Both the position numbers and the translations under genes were made by a program. This document shows positions 48,186-60,850 of a stretch of DNA of 64,000 nt, piece by piece; the stretch's first letter is position 1; every line of letters begins with the position of its first letter. Source of the DNA: Ceratothoa steindachneri (taxonomy: Eukaryota; Arthropoda; Malacostraca; Isopoda; Cymothoidae); the NCBI GenBank assembly GCA_963969495.1, contig OZ018335.1, positions 85,728,354-85,792,353 on the forward strand, read 5' to 3'. The notes beneath the pieces are model-generated. The model was not told the origin of the DNA, made no database searches, and was given only the letters and a program-made list of their open reading frames with translations.

Positions 48186-48294
48186 GAGACATAATATCTC
48201 AACAATAATCACAAGTGAGACAGTACATCCAAATTATGAGATACTCTTGGGACATAGATTCCCAATGAAAAACACACGGAGGACAATAGGTCCC
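48186..48294. repeat. Four quasi-palindromes at 31-32 bp phasing in the piggyBac leader
   Basis: Starts at 48,186 (gagacataatatctc), 48,217 (gagacagtacatcca), 48,249 (gggacatagattccc) and 48,280 (aggacaataggtccc). Each is a 15-bp near-palindrome of the form G-R-GAC-n-TA-n-YC. The spacings are 31, 32 and 31 bp, about three helical turns. Confidence 0.8.
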
Positions 48295-48640
48295 AAAACA
48301 ATAAGGTAGGCCTATATCATATTCTAATTTACGTTTATTTTCAAACAAACTGATATGTACTACTCCTAACATTGTCTATAAATCCTAACCAGCTTCTAAC
48401 AAAAATATACTTGCAGAAGTATTACAAAAATTATATTATACTTACATATCAGGCTGGAGCAAGAAAATCAATGTCATTCACATAAATTTTGTCATTTCAA
48501 ATCTTAAAATTCTGTGAATAACTGGCATACGTCTGGCAGTGTTATTTGCACGAAAACATACGAAAATCAAGCAAATATAATGCTAAGATGGGACTATATT
48601 TCTCATTTGTTAGAATCATGATTTTATCTGTAAATATTGT

Positions 48641-48663
48641 CCTGTCAGCCGTGAAAGGGTTAA
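48641..48663 (-). repeat. piggyBac terminal repeat with TTAA target
   Basis: Element sense TTAACCCTTTCACGGCTGAC at 48,663-48,644. The TTAA plus CCCTTT opening is the family signature. Confidence 0.75.
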
Positions 48664-50172
48664 ACCTAACATTTTCCTTCTACTGGTTTCTTTTTCCATG
48701 ATCCCACCCGGACTAATAAGCTTTCCTAAATATTCGTATTATTTACTTGTTATTATATTTGATCTTCGATGCTCATTGCTCTATCTTTTGCGAAACTATA
48801 TATTTGTATATATAGATTAATATTTTCGTGTTTGCTTATGCTTTTTGTAATTCATTTTTTTATTGCAACTGTAAAACTATTAAGAATAATCTATTTTTTT
48901 TAAGTCATGCAAGCGATTTTTCTCAAAAGAAGTAAAGGGAAGTTTGGAACCATGCCATTGGTAAACAGCCATTATTTGGTCGATTATAACCCAATCCACT
49001 CGGGGTGTCAGATGATATCTGTAGGCATGTCTCTTATCCCAGTTTATACACCCGCAAGACAGGGTTGCCACAACTGGTACTAAAGTACCAGATTTGGTTC
49101 TTTTAGGGGTGTCTATAACAGCAAAATTACCAAATTACTACAAAAAGAACCAAATTGTGGAGGAATGAGGAAGAAGAGAAATTCCCCCGCCCCTGACTTT
49201 CCCAGTTCGCCGTTGACCGCTCAAATTCGTCTGCCCTATATACAGCGAAATTAGAACAATGGATAGACCATTAAGTGGGTATTGCGACTTCGCGGTATAG
49301 AACCTTATCACGATCTAAGGCAATTAAGGAAGTCTATTGGCTATGAATCTCTCTCCCCGCTGAAATAATTTCAGGGTATATATTCGACAGTTCAGAATTC
49401 ACATGCAGCTTGTGTCTGAAGCCGCCGTCCAGTATGTTAGGTGAAACGTCTTCGTTTGTCGAAAAGAAATCGACTACATTCTCGTCTAGAGAAGAATTGA
49501 GTGATTGCCGAAAAGCGAAGAAAGAGCTAATCGTTATGCTGTGTTGTTCGTGGAAATAGTTAGGCGTGCTTCAACTCTTCTCACCACGTCTTCGGATTTT
49601 ATGGGTTAGAAAAGCCATCCCCAAAGCACCCCCGTTTTCTTATTAAGAATAAGAGCTCCCACATACCAACTTCAGTTTCCCGAAGTTGAATTGAGCGTCC
49701 CGTGAGACGTCAACATGTTCAAGGTCGAACTTACCTATCCTGTTCCTACTCGCCATATATAAAAGTAAAAAGGATTTAATCTCTGCTCCGTCACGCTACT
49801 CCAACCTTTACCTCTTCAAACCTCAAGGATCCCCTTTACTCTAGAACATTCATAATTTTAAAATTATTACTTAATAAATTATCCCTCGGTTCAAACTTAA
49901 TTGATAGTATTAATCATATTAGCAGCGAACCGTCAATATTTAATTGCATTGCCATTTAACTATCCCTAAATGTATATCTAATCTCTATTCCTATTAAAAT
50001 ATATTTTTGTAGCCGTATTTGAATATTTTTTAGCCTAGCAACTCTGTATGTAAAGCACTGTAAGCACCATCCCCATGCGGAGCCGTAATTTTTGTCGGCC
50101 AGTAAGCCTGTGTGCGTATAACGGCGTACACCGGTCATACCACGATATAAAACTTTTGTCAGGTTTGGGGTG
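48664..50172. other. Mostly unrecognised, GC-richer patch at 49,160-49,830
   Basis: A GC-richer interval with a TATA-like ccatatataaaag at about 49,753 and a pyrimidine-rich continuation resembles an LTR or promoter fragment, but no paired copy or coding motif supports it. A 63-codon frame on the minus strand (49,071-48,880) has no recognised homology. Confidence 0.3.

Positions 50173-50237
<65 letters not shown>
50173..50237. repeat. (TA)n microsatellite
   Basis: About 65 bp of uninterrupted TA. Confidence 0.97.
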
Positions 50238-50239
<2 letters not shown>

Positions 50240-51004
50240 AGGCGAGAGGATAAGAAAAACCACAAATGGTATCGCTTCTCTTGACTTTCCTCACAATAAC
50301 AAGAAACTAAAAGAAGAACTGAAATAAATCGGCTTAAAAGCCAGCAGGTCTTTTCAGTTCTTATCTTAGTTTCAAAGGAAAAGTATTTTATAGCTATATA
50401 GGCTCGCTTGTTACTATTGAGTGGAGCACAAATAAGGAATTCTTTACAAAAAATTTCGGTTTTTTGGCAGTTTTACCATAAGGATTTGAAAATTGGAGAG
50501 AGAACAAAAGATGCTCGCTGAAACCTTAAACATCTCACAGAAACTTAGAATTTTATGTGTAAGAAAAAAACCTGAAGGACAATAAAAGATATACGGTTTT
50601 ATATTCAGCTTGCCTGTTGTGACATTTTACAGATAATTACTCTTAGCGCGCGTATGTTTGTGTGAGCTCAAGGCCCGTATATGTTCATGTGCTGAGCTTT
50701 TATAGCTATTCATGTGTTTCCGCGCGACTCTAACGAGCGCTTGCCTTACACTTATTTTTACAATTTGATATATATTTCGTTTCCTTTTCTCATTCTTTTA
50801 GGTTGTTTATTTATTAAACTTGGCATATTATTTCCTTAATTTACACAAAAAGCCAATTCTAGGATTTGATAGATCCACCGAGCGACTATTTGTGTAGTTT
50901 CTCGTTGGGCCTATTATATCCTGCATTTAAGTGCCACAAGCGTACCTATTTTACAACATTAGCTCCCACAAAGACACTTCTACCAGTTATGGAATAACGC
51001 ATTA
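50238..51004. other. Nothing recognised
   Basis: No coding or repeat signal recognised between the two TA tracts. Confidence 0.35.
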
Positions 51005-51007
51005 TAA

Positions 51008-51101
<94 letters not shown>
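51005..51101. repeat. (TA)n microsatellite, interrupted
   Basis: About 97 bp of TA with interruptions tgta and tttta near 51,019-51,042. Confidence 0.97.
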
Positions 51102-51104
<3 letters not shown>

Positions 51105-51589
51105 ACTATTTACACTTAACTTTCCATAATTAATTTACTGACTTGTACATTTTGCTTCGGTCTAGCAAAACCGATATTCCTTTCACATCACCGGACATTT
51201 ACTTTTCACCTCTTTAAAAACTAAATTTAGGAAGTTAAATTGAATATAACTGGAACGCACTACGTTTTCTTATCAATAAATTATTTAAAAACTGTACCCG
51301 AACGTATAGCCTGAGTGTATGTCCTAATCTTGCTGCAGTGTTGTCTGCAGATCTCCATTGCGTAGAAATGCGTCCTTCTACTGCTGCTCCTTTAAAAGTG
51401 TAGGCCATCAATGCTGGAGTTCGCCAGGTTCTCTTCTTCTTTCGCTGATAGTAGACTCGACTGTGTTTTTGTAGGCAACTTCTGCATCCTTAAGTTCTGC
51501 TGGTCGATGGTTTGATGCGTCCATTTCTTCATCACATTTACTATCCGGCGGAAAGATAGTCACCAGTTTATGGGGGGTCGGAGGGAAAT

Positions 51590-51725
51590 TCTAAAAGAGG
51601 ATGTCTCGACTGATGATTGAGGTGGTGGGACTCTTTATTTTTTGGTGGATAAACTCTTCTTCTCCGCCAGCCGAGGAGTCACGGGTCACAGAGCATACCT
51701 CTTTAGAAGAGGGGCACTTTACTCT
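51590..51725. repeat. Dispersed repeat, copy 2 (partner at 45,500)
   Basis: Matches 45,500-45,645 in order and orientation. Here the match is followed within 250 bp by the L2/CR1-type RT tail. Confidence 0.75.
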
Positions 51726-51959
51726 ATTTAATTCATTTACAATAGTTTACATATATATTGAATCTAAACATAAGTAATTTAATAATATTTTATAAATTTA
51801 CTCTTATATATTTCTTCGAAAGAAGTGGACACAATTTAAAGTTTACCATATCAAAACTAAAAGTTTTTGAGATTAATTTAGAGTAATTGTTTTAATTTTA
51901 ATTAACATATATATTAACCTTACAGAAGCAAAACAAATCCATTAAATTAATTGTTTTCT

Positions 51960-52675
51960 CATAAAGCTTCTCTGTTACCGTCCGTAATCTTGGTGTTATT
52001 TTCGACGATCAACTTAAACCGCACATCCATCGTATCTGTAAGTCTTCACTCGGTTTCATCCGCACCCTTTCACGTGTTTGATCCCATTTTGATCGACGAA
52101 GCCTTGAGACTGCTATTCATGCTTCGTTAACTCACGCGTAGACTACTACAATTCTCTTATAGTGAATCTCACTTCTTCGTCACTTCACCCCGTACAACTA
52201 ACGATGCTACCAGTCTCCTCCTTCGCCGCCCCCGGTTTTCTCCTTCGATGCCTCTGTTACAGGAGCTACACTGGTTACCTATTCTATTCCGTCACTATAA
52301 AATTCTTTTCATCACCTACCAGGCCCTTAACCTCGAGGCTCCACCTTATCTCTTGTCTGCCCTCTCCCGTAGTCAAACTCATCGGACGCTCCGGTCTAAC
52401 CTCGCTCTCATCCTGAACACTCCTCGTTCTGGCCTCTGCTCGATGGGTGACCGTTCCATCTCAGTTTCTGTTCCTAGACTCTGGAATGCTTTTCTTGCCG
52501 AAGTCCGCCCTTCTCCCGTCCTTGCTACTTTTAAACGTCTCCTGAACACTCCTCTCTTCAGAATTGCCTTCTCTTCCTTGTGAGCTTTCTCTACACTCGC
52601 TACACAACCTGCGCTCTTGGAGGGCTAACAGTCTTGAAGGGAGCTTTAAAAATACCTATTATTATTATTACTTTG
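51960..52675 (+). pseudogene. L2/CR1-type non-LTR retrotransposon, 3' end of RT with TTA-repeat tail
   Basis: From about 51,970 the frame reads VTVRNLGVIFDDQLKPHIHR and SSLGFIRTLSRV, the NLGVxFDxxLxFxxHI block after the RT catalytic site. After shifts comes a 111-codon open frame (52,248-52,583): LQELHWLPILFRHYKILFIT, YQALNLEAPPYLLSALS, then ISVSVPRLWNAFLAEVRPSP, LATFKRLLNTPLF and a stop. The LHWLPI-x5-YKI and PRLWNxLP-x7-FKxxLKTxLF motifs are diagnostic of the RT C-terminus in the L2/CR1/Rex-like group. The downstream tattattattatta at 52,657-52,672 is a typical 3' microsatellite tail. The copy is truncated at 5', as usual for target-primed insertion, and lacks the RT active site. Confidence 0.88.
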
Positions 52676-55400
52676 CATGATTGCCAAATGTCAACATTTT
52701 TGCTATTTCAGTTCTCTAAAACACATACATTTTTTATCGTCGATTAAAAAATATTTATTTTAAATATATGGAAGGAATGAAATGGTAATTATTACTTATA
52801 TACTTTCAAAGAAATTTTATGTTTACTAGCGCAAAATAATTATATTTTAATTTTTGTTTCCTATTAAGATGCTTTAAAACGTTTCCTGAAAATAACGAGA
52901 AGAAATAAACGTTTGGTTACTGGTAAATATAAGGAAATGATTAAGAAAATGACATTAATTTGGAAAGCATGACTTAGCTGTCTAATCAATTTTGAGGTTT
53001 ATTTGACTGTCTTCTGCCATCCTACGATGCTTCGTGAGTAATACCTGAAGTGGGGCACACAACGGAAGGGGTATGCATACATACGCTCCTTCTTTAAGGG
53101 ATCTATAGACTTTGTTAAGATATCTAATTTGGCAGAAAGTCACTTTCCAGCATAGTAACATAGGTCATGGTTCACATCGATCCCACCCGAACAATTCGCT
53201 CCTCAATTCCATCTTTCGCACCAAACTAAAACTTTATCTACAGAGTCCTTATTCCGCTCTATTCCCGCTTATGGTTAATTCAAAACTTCAATTTGAATTG
53301 ATGAAGAAATTCGCGGATATTTTTGGAGACACAAAGTAGAGATTGGCACAATTTGAGTGAGGGTGAAAGTTTTGATGGTGCATTTGTTATTAGGAAACTG
53401 CCCCAAGTCAGGAACCAATAAGATCTATATATTTGGCTTGATTCAAAAGATAAATCGTTTCGAATTTGCTTTGAAGGTTGTCGATTTTCTAAACCTTGAT
53501 TATGGCTCAAAAATTCTTCAAAATATCCAATTTGGCAGAGTAGTCTCTTTCTTTCGTTAACCTAAGCTCTATTTTGACATTTCTAGTTATTTTACCATAG
53601 ATGATGTGGTATATATAGCCATATATTACAAGGGCTTACGTTATCAAAGAAATACGTTTCAAAATTGATAAGTTCTGATTAGCGAAGCGAGTCTTATTTA
53701 ATGTTATCTAATTTCTAAAAATATAGCACTTGAATCGTAGAGGCTCTCAGAATTTTGGAGAAATATTGGTCTCATGTCCTCTCTGCACAAAAAATTCATC
53801 CCTCGTAATTTTTTTCGGGAATACTCAAATGCTTTACAATAGCATATGCATATTTCTTCCTTTAGTTCCTAACTTAATTGAGTGGACCATCTTTGAGATA
53901 TTTTACTTGTATTTTAAATTCTTATGATGAAAGTGAAGAACTCTTATTTATCTTGGGTTCCAGAAATGATTAATGCGGGAATAAATATGTATGAAGGTTC
54001 AGTCAGGCTTTTCCGACAAATTCCATTTAATATCTCTTAATTCCGTCTCAGGGGGGCGTTGAGAATTGGGAAAGTTAGGGCAGAGCAAGGTCCTCCTTCC
54101 TAGCAAGACTTTTAGTTTGACATGTGAGTTCAATTTCCTAGACGATTTGATGACATCTCTCCCTCGAATAAAAACTAATTCATTCCTCTTTATCCCAATA
54201 TTGATATGTTTAAGAACCTGTTGGTCAAATTATTTTAGAGAAGAAAGGAATGATTAAATAGAGCCTGATTTCGTCTGCATATCATCTTTGAGGAAGCATT
54301 CTGAATGAAATTCTGCTAAAAAATTTTAAAAATTAGTTATAGGTAGACTTTTTCACCACCTCAACTGCCTGTTTGTATATCACGAGTATGGTTCCACTAT
54401 TGTCACACGCCACTTCGAATGAAAGATCTGAAATTTAAATTAATTAGGCAACTAAGCAACAAATATTTTGAGGAATATTAATAGTTGACGAAAAGGTGAA
54501 ATAAGAACACAAAGTGTGAATTGCACCAGAAATTAAGCGATAAATTAGAGAAAATATTTTTCAAATTTAGTACTATATCATTCAATTTGATACACAAATG
54601 CCATTTTCATGTTCGTTAGCTATTAGGCTTTTGAGTAAAGAACTATACCTACCTACTGCTTAAATTAATGGTAAATTGTTAAGATATTTAACAGGAAAAA
54701 ATATTAAAATAGTGGGCGAATTACCATTTTGACTGAAAAGGTAATTTATGCCTCTTCAGAGTTTCTCCAATGCCATTTTTAGCTTCAGATTTCAACTCTC
54801 TATTTGCCTGAAATATAGAGAATAATAGCGGATTTAAATAGAGTGAAAGAGTTTGTTTGTATGTTGACGTTTTGATTAGGTTGAGGATGTTTTGATGGTT
54901 GAATTTGAGATACAAACAGTATTCTTGTAAATAAGATTAAAATTAAATTGACCTTCACTTACCTGGTCCGGGTGGCTAGTGGGTTAGGATAGAGGGGGAA
55001 CGGAGGCTAATGAATAGGCACTAAGTAAGTATCGTAGAAGATATTAGGCAATTTTAGGTATATGTGCTGCCATATAACTACTGAAAGGTAGTTAGTGTAT
55101 TGTAGCTAAATTGTGATGTTTATCTTAATTGGTGAACTTTGAAATTCAAATACTCAATACATTTACTATTATCACGCAATTTACAATAAATTATACTAAT
55201 TAATTTATTATTTCTTAGACTGAGTGGTGCACTAGTAATAATAATTAATTCAAATGTAATGAGATAAATAGGTCCCTTCTTAGCCAATAAATTTAGCTCC
55301 AATGATAAACCTTTATTAAGTTTTGATTTTCTTTGTCGTTGTACGAATCCATGTTTCCCATATCTAGAATAATTTGTGTATAGCAAATCGGATGCATTTT
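52676..55400. other. AT-rich stretch, nothing recognised
   Basis: Short frames only. A gcgaagcgag word near 53,681 echoes the patch at 6,640, possibly a minor dispersed repeat. No terminal repeats or coding motifs. Confidence 0.35.
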
Positions 55401-55495
55401 AATTTGTCTAAATCAATTTGTTTATATCAGATTGTCTAAGACCAATTTTCCTAAATCAATTTGAGCTAATATCTATTTGCCTAAAATACAATTTA
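55401..55495. repeat. Degenerate 14-15 bp tandem array
   Basis: Six or seven diverged copies of aatttgtctaaatc, for example aatttgtttatatc, agattgtctaagacc, aattttcctaaatc and tatttgcctaaaat. Confidence 0.75.
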
Positions 55496-55989
55496 TTTGC
55501 TTTATGAGGGAAGATGCTTAATCGCATGATATCTTAAATGCATCGGGTATTAGGCATACTAAAAACAAATGCTTATACTAATAGCATACGCATGCTGAAA
55601 GTGAAATCGAGATCTGTTATATAATGCCGTTTTAAGGAACTATTTTCAATGACACGATAGATACATTGGCTGAAATGGATTCTGCTCCACATTTGGCAAT
55701 TATTAGATGCATGCTTTCATCATTGCACTCTAAAATTCAATCGTTATTGTCAATGATGAACGTAAGTGGGGAAAATACATCTGTTTCAAAAGCGTTACCT
55801 ACACGATAATAGCTTGTTTGGAAAGATTAGGCTTTCCCGGTTCCCTGTGAATCAATTATAATAAATATTTTCCTGTGAGTCTGTACAATATGGCAACACT
55901 AATGTAATGTTTTCATTAAGCGGTTTTACGCCCTTGAATTTGTATTTCAGATTCCTCATTTTATTGGAACCATGTTAATATCACTTACC

Positions 55990-56910
55990 CTCTTTAAGAA
56001 CAATACGACATCACAGAGGCCTCAAAGATAAAGAAAAGTCTTTCATCATCAAGTAAAGTGCTAACTACACCCCTATTCATGTTGTAATAGAGAAGTTAGT
56101 TCACCATGGAGAAACGGTTAGAGTATTTTTAAACGTTCATTCGTTAAGGAAAAGGTGATCCGATTGTGGGACCTTCAAGTATGTGACAGCTAAAGCTTTA
56201 AAGGATATTTGGCTGCTAATAATGTGGGAAACGAAGAAAAATAAGCTGTCATTTTCACTGCTGCTGGACATCTCCATGTACAGGAGACCACCATGAACCA
56301 TATTCTCAGGACCATTGATTCCGTGCGAGCTTCCCTGAAACTACCTCCTTTAATTCCCGTCACAAGACTTTGAGGCTTCTATAGTCCCGAAAGTACATAG
56401 CGTTGGACAAGAATTGCGTTCTCTTCAAAGACAAGACTAGGACGACGCTTGAAAGATCTAACAGATGGGGAAATGGTTGGTTCTCTTTCGGAGATGAGCG
56501 TCACGAACATTTGAGAGGTCAACATCACTAAGGGGGCATGCGGTGTGCAGGTATAATTCGACACAGCCTTAGTGATCCAGACCGGGTGCCTGATGGAGTT
56601 GAAATGGCTGTAGCCTCAAACTGCTATATCTTGAAGCAGGTATTAAATTATTGGTTAGATGACATAACCTTGTCACTTCTAAGGACTCCATTTTTCATGC
56701 ATAACCCCCACCCCCTACTCTGCTATGACCACCCAAGCGTTCCTAGGCTTTTACGGCATTCTAGGAGACAAGTTGATAATGAACCAAAAATTGTGGTCCA
56801 TCATTAAACTAGATGTTTTGGCCAAAGGATGTCAAATATTTTCGTCTAAAGGAGTATTATGGGCGACCATCAACACTGCAGAAGAAATTGACAGCTTCTA
56901 TGCATGATAT
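55990..56910. other. Unclassified block with short open frames on both strands
   Basis: Less AT-rich than its flanks, with overlapping frames of 60-89 codons on both strands (56,379-56,564 minus; 56,538-56,807 and 56,725-56,907 plus). Composition looks like diverged coding sequence or an old transposon, but I recognise no motif and do not assign a product or strand. Confidence 0.3.
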
Positions 56911-59687
56911 GGTTTTTGAAGTCACGCGTTGATATGGCGCTCATGTGGGCAAATAATTCCTTATATCCATCAGTTTTGTATTATAATTATGGCTTTCTTT
57001 TAAACATTTTCGCAAAGTATACTTAAAATGTAGAATTATTCTTCGTTTCCTCCAAAATACGTCTAGATATGCTACTTTTATTCAAAAGCTATTCGCGTGG
57101 TTCACCCAATAAAGATGAATCTGAAAAAAATTTGAAGGACGTAACACAACATAAGGAAAACCAAACATTAGTGTTGCCATATTGTGCAAACTAGCTGTGA
57201 AAAGCTTCATCAAAATTGATTCAGAGAAAACCGAGGAATCCTAACTTCCCCTACCCAAGCTATTAGCGTGGTTTAGGGTATATGTTCCATATGATTTGTC
57301 GGGAATTAACACATACACAAGCGGCAGTGAAGTTTTTATCTTTTAATCCGTGTAAGGTATATAATTAGTGAAATAACAGAGGGAGAGTTTTCAATGTACT
57401 GTCAGCATACCAATTAGTGGTCTGCGTCAAACATTGTAAATTACCTTCAGTAGCAAATAATTTCTTGCTTTTTTACGATAAAAAGACAAATGCTAGAATG
57501 AATTAAAGATTGAAACCAACATAACTATTGCATTTCCTAATGAAGAGACATTATTTCTATCAAATTTAAAGAACAAAGGAGAAAATGGAATTCAGAGAAA
57601 CTGCTTCTTAAAATAAGTGACTGTTTGTAAAATGATCAGATGCGTAATCTATGAACCAGTACTTTTGTTTGAAATTTTTGATGAGTTTGCTTTTTTTGTG
57701 AACTTCCGTTTTGTCACTCTTTTTCTTTTCGACTTCTTTGCACATGACTTGAAAGTTAAAATTCCACTTTTATTTTAGAGGAAAAGATTTTCTTAAACTT
57801 CATCTCCACTAAAATAACCAAACATGTAGCTCACCTTTACCTCTATTTCATCATGCAGATGATTTCATCAAATTTCTAAGAACTAAGAACAGAATTATCT
57901 ACAACAACAGAAAAATAAAAGTGATGGTGAGGCGATAGTGCAAACAATGGGATAATTATTACTTTCAACTTTAATGTGTTATTTAAAAAAGAACCGAAAA
58001 CAAACTAGGGCAGAATTGCACAACCTGTGACCCTTTTATTTAATGGATGAGGCTCTCATGTCAGTAGATATTATAAGAAATAATTTAATTTTAATTATTA
58101 ATTTATCTACCCTTCTGATTCATATGTTGAGTCTATCGTAGCCACCTTTTCGTCTTAAGAAACGCATATTCAAAGTGGCTTAAGATCAATCATTATTAAA
58201 GGCGCTCCACGTTTAAATATTGCTATTCAAATTTACTCTTCCATATCTATATGTTGGAGACCAGTGAACGAGGATATTTCCGGCTACATATTTTGAAACA
58301 AAGTTCATTAGAGGAGCAATGAAGCTATGAAATTTACTATAGACCATAAGAATGGAATATGCTCGAGTGTGCAAAAAGGCAAACTAGTTTTGATGATAGG
58401 ACTAAAAGGAAATCCAACTTTCCACACCTCTCAGCTTTCTCGAATGAAGACAAGGCCGATTATGAAAGTGAACCAAGGAGTAAAAGAAGGACGGAGAAAT
58501 GCCAAGAGATATAACAAGATATAAACATATATATAAAAACATATTCTAGAAAGAGAACAAGTAGCAAACATAAGGAATGGTGGCTAGCCTATAATGCATA
58601 CGTAGCAGGATACTTGAAGCATTTTTATTTTGAACGGAGATGGTAACCGAGTGAATTAAATAAATGACTCAAAGAAGAATCGATTCAGCACCATTTAAAT
58701 GATCAAATTTAACTAAAAATATGCTGTATTCATTACGTGTGTATTATAAATGTAACAACAAGAATATAGAAGCTTATACAACATGGCTAGACATGTTAAT
58801 CACAAGCCAAAATATGTAAGTGTACGAGATTGATAGAAAATCTACAAAGTTGATTGAATAAAGCGATAAATGAAATCTCAATTTAAAGGATAATAAAATG
58901 AAGATAACGTAGATTGGGAATAAACAAAATTAAAAAATAAAAAACAAAACCTTTGCCACATATATCATTTTTAAGTCGTGGTGATTGAGTTTTCAGTGAT
59001 CTCGATTGTAAAATACAAACAAAATATTGTTTCTTCTCTAGACCAGTTTTTGACATAACTTATCATTTGTGTCTCATTTTTTCCGTAATAAGTTTCTCAT
59101 TTTCTCTTATAATATTTAAATTATAAATCAAGAGTTCACTTCTTCGCTAACTACTTCGGCGGGGTCCTTCTAGATACCAGCCTATCATCTATTTATTCTT
59201 AATCCTTACTTCGGGCTAGTTACTTTTTCCCGTTTTATCCTCAAAAATGTTACAAAACCTTTCCGTCTTCTATCAGTCTTCCAAATAAAAACCAAAATAA
59301 TTCTAATGAATTTATTAATTAATTAAACTTCAACTAGGTCATTTACACTGAAAATCCAACACACGCCGCATTTCACACAATATTCATTTGCTTTTACCGA
59401 CCCTTCCTATATTTCTTCATCTTTATCTTCTTTTTGCAAAAATTTAAATTCCTAACAAGGTCTTATGTCTCCTAACAAAAACGCCAATAAAGACTAGGAT
59501 TTGGCTCTATTTTTTCCTCTTTTATTCGCAGCAACTTCTTTATTCCTATCTTGGAAATAAATGTAGACGGGGGAGTTTTTTTAATGCTGTGCCAATGATG
59601 ATTTGAATATTGGAATTAGGTGATTAAAGTAATTTGAATTGCCCAATAAAAAAGTCTTTTCTTTTGGGACTTTTACAAAAGATTCTT
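56911..59687. other. AT-rich stretch, nothing recognised
   Basis: About 2.8 kb without coding homology, tandem repeats or terminal repeats that I recognise. Confidence 0.35.
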
Positions 59688-59812
59688 GAAAATTAATTCA
59701 TTAAATTAAGCAACAACATTGTTAAAGAGGCAGGAGCCACTCTTGAGGAATTTAGAGTGGCTCCTGCCTCTTTAACAATGTTGTTGCTTATTTTAATGAA
59801 CTAATTTTCTCC
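59688..59812. repeat. Long hairpin: 35-bp perfect arms, 12-nt loop, imperfect extension
   Basis: The left arm 59,708-59,742 and right arm 59,755-59,789 are perfect reverse complements (arms carry caacaacattgttaaagagg and caggagccactc); the loop is ttgaggaattta. Pairing continues outwards with a few mismatches for about 20 bp on each side (gaaaattaattcattaaatt against attttaatgaactaattttc). A transcript would form a stem of more than 50 bp. It lies just upstream of the multicopy-family pseudogene. Confidence 0.95.
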
Positions 59813-59821
59813 AGGAATTAG

Positions 59822-60850
59822 GGATGCCAGTATACAATCCAAATGAATGGTGATTATTTCTAGATAGTTCTAAGCGCAGTTTAAAGTGTGTTTTACTTCT
59901 TAATGGCAATGTCTATGCAACTGTTCCAATTGGACATTCTGTGAATTTACGAGAGGAAAATAATGACAATAAAACTGTGATTGACCTACTAAAATATCTC
60001 GAGAACTACTGGACAATTTGTGTGGACCTCAAAATGATTAATTTCCTCCTAGGTCAACAAAGATGATTCACAAAATATCCCTGCTATCTTTGCATGTGAT
60101 ACAGCCGAGCTCAAGAAAAGCACTGGAACCAGAAAGAGTGGCCAATACGTGAGACTCTGGTAGCAGGTATGCCAGATATTGTTAAAGATCCAATTGTCAG
60201 GATAGAAAAGATCATTTTTCCTCCGCTCCATATCAAGCTGGGTTTTATTCATCAGTTTGTCAAGTCGTTGAATAATGACGGTAAATGCTTCCAACCCAAA
60301 TAATATACCCCCCCCAAAGTGGTTTGTCCTTCGAAAAGATCACGGCAGGTGTTTTTGATGTACCACAGATTTGTGCACTTGGACGTGCTCAACAAATTGC
60401 CAGAAAGTTGAACGAAAAGGAAAGTACTGCATGGCTTTCATTTGTGGCGGTGATGGCAAACTTTCTCGGTAATAAAAAGGCTCACAACTATGAAACCTTC
60501 GTAGCTACTATCTTGTCAGCTTTTTGCGATCTTGGATATAGCATGAGAGTCCAGCTCAATTACTTTTAAATCATCTCGATAGGTACCCTAAGAACCTAGG
60601 AGCAGTAAGTAACAAGCAAGGCGAGTGGTTCCATCAGGACCTCAAGACCATGGAGAAGCGTTACCAAGGGAGATGGGATAAACATAAGATAGCAGATTAC
60701 TGCGGGAGCATTAAACGTGAATGCCCTTAGACAGTCCATAAACGCAAGAGTTGAAAGCGGAAATTCATGCCGGAGTAGACTGCAATTGAAATTTGCCTTC
60801 TCATAGTAACAAAAGTCTTCTCTACCAATTAGTTTTATATAAACTATAAC
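59822..60850 (+). pseudogene. Pseudogene of a multicopy, transposon-like family of unknown function
   Basis: Frames shift repeatedly, but blocks follow in order: SLKCVLLLNGNVYATVPIGH and SVNLREENNDNKTVIDLLKY (59,880-59,985); FTKYPCYLCM with a C-x2-C pair (about 60,065); KEWPIRETLVAGMPDIVKDP (60,130-60,190); IIFPPLHIKLGFIHQFVKSL (60,210-60,270); CALGRAQQIARKLNEKESTA and FVAVMANFLGNKKAHNYETF (60,370-60,505); and a late block around 60,630-60,690 reading like F-HQDL-TME-RYQGRWD-K-ADYC. I recognise this from memory as a protein repeated many times in arthropod and other invertebrate genomes, usually annotated as uncharacterised. The distribution suggests a mobile element, but I cannot name its superfamily. 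Stops and frameshifts throughout show this copy is dead. The adjacent palindrome may be one of its termini. Confidence 0.65.

Larger units (their letters stand above)
46530..48663 (-). mobile_element. piggyBac-like transposon, 5' end intact
   Basis: On the minus strand the element opens at a TTAA (48,660-48,663) followed by CCCTTTCACGGCTGACAGG, the TTAA-CCC/T-TT start typical of piggyBac ends. A 776-bp leader with a phased repeat array (48,186-48,294) precedes a transposase pseudogene starting at 47,883. The 3' terminal repeat and second TTAA were not found, so the left limit given is only where coding traces fade. Confidence 0.75.
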
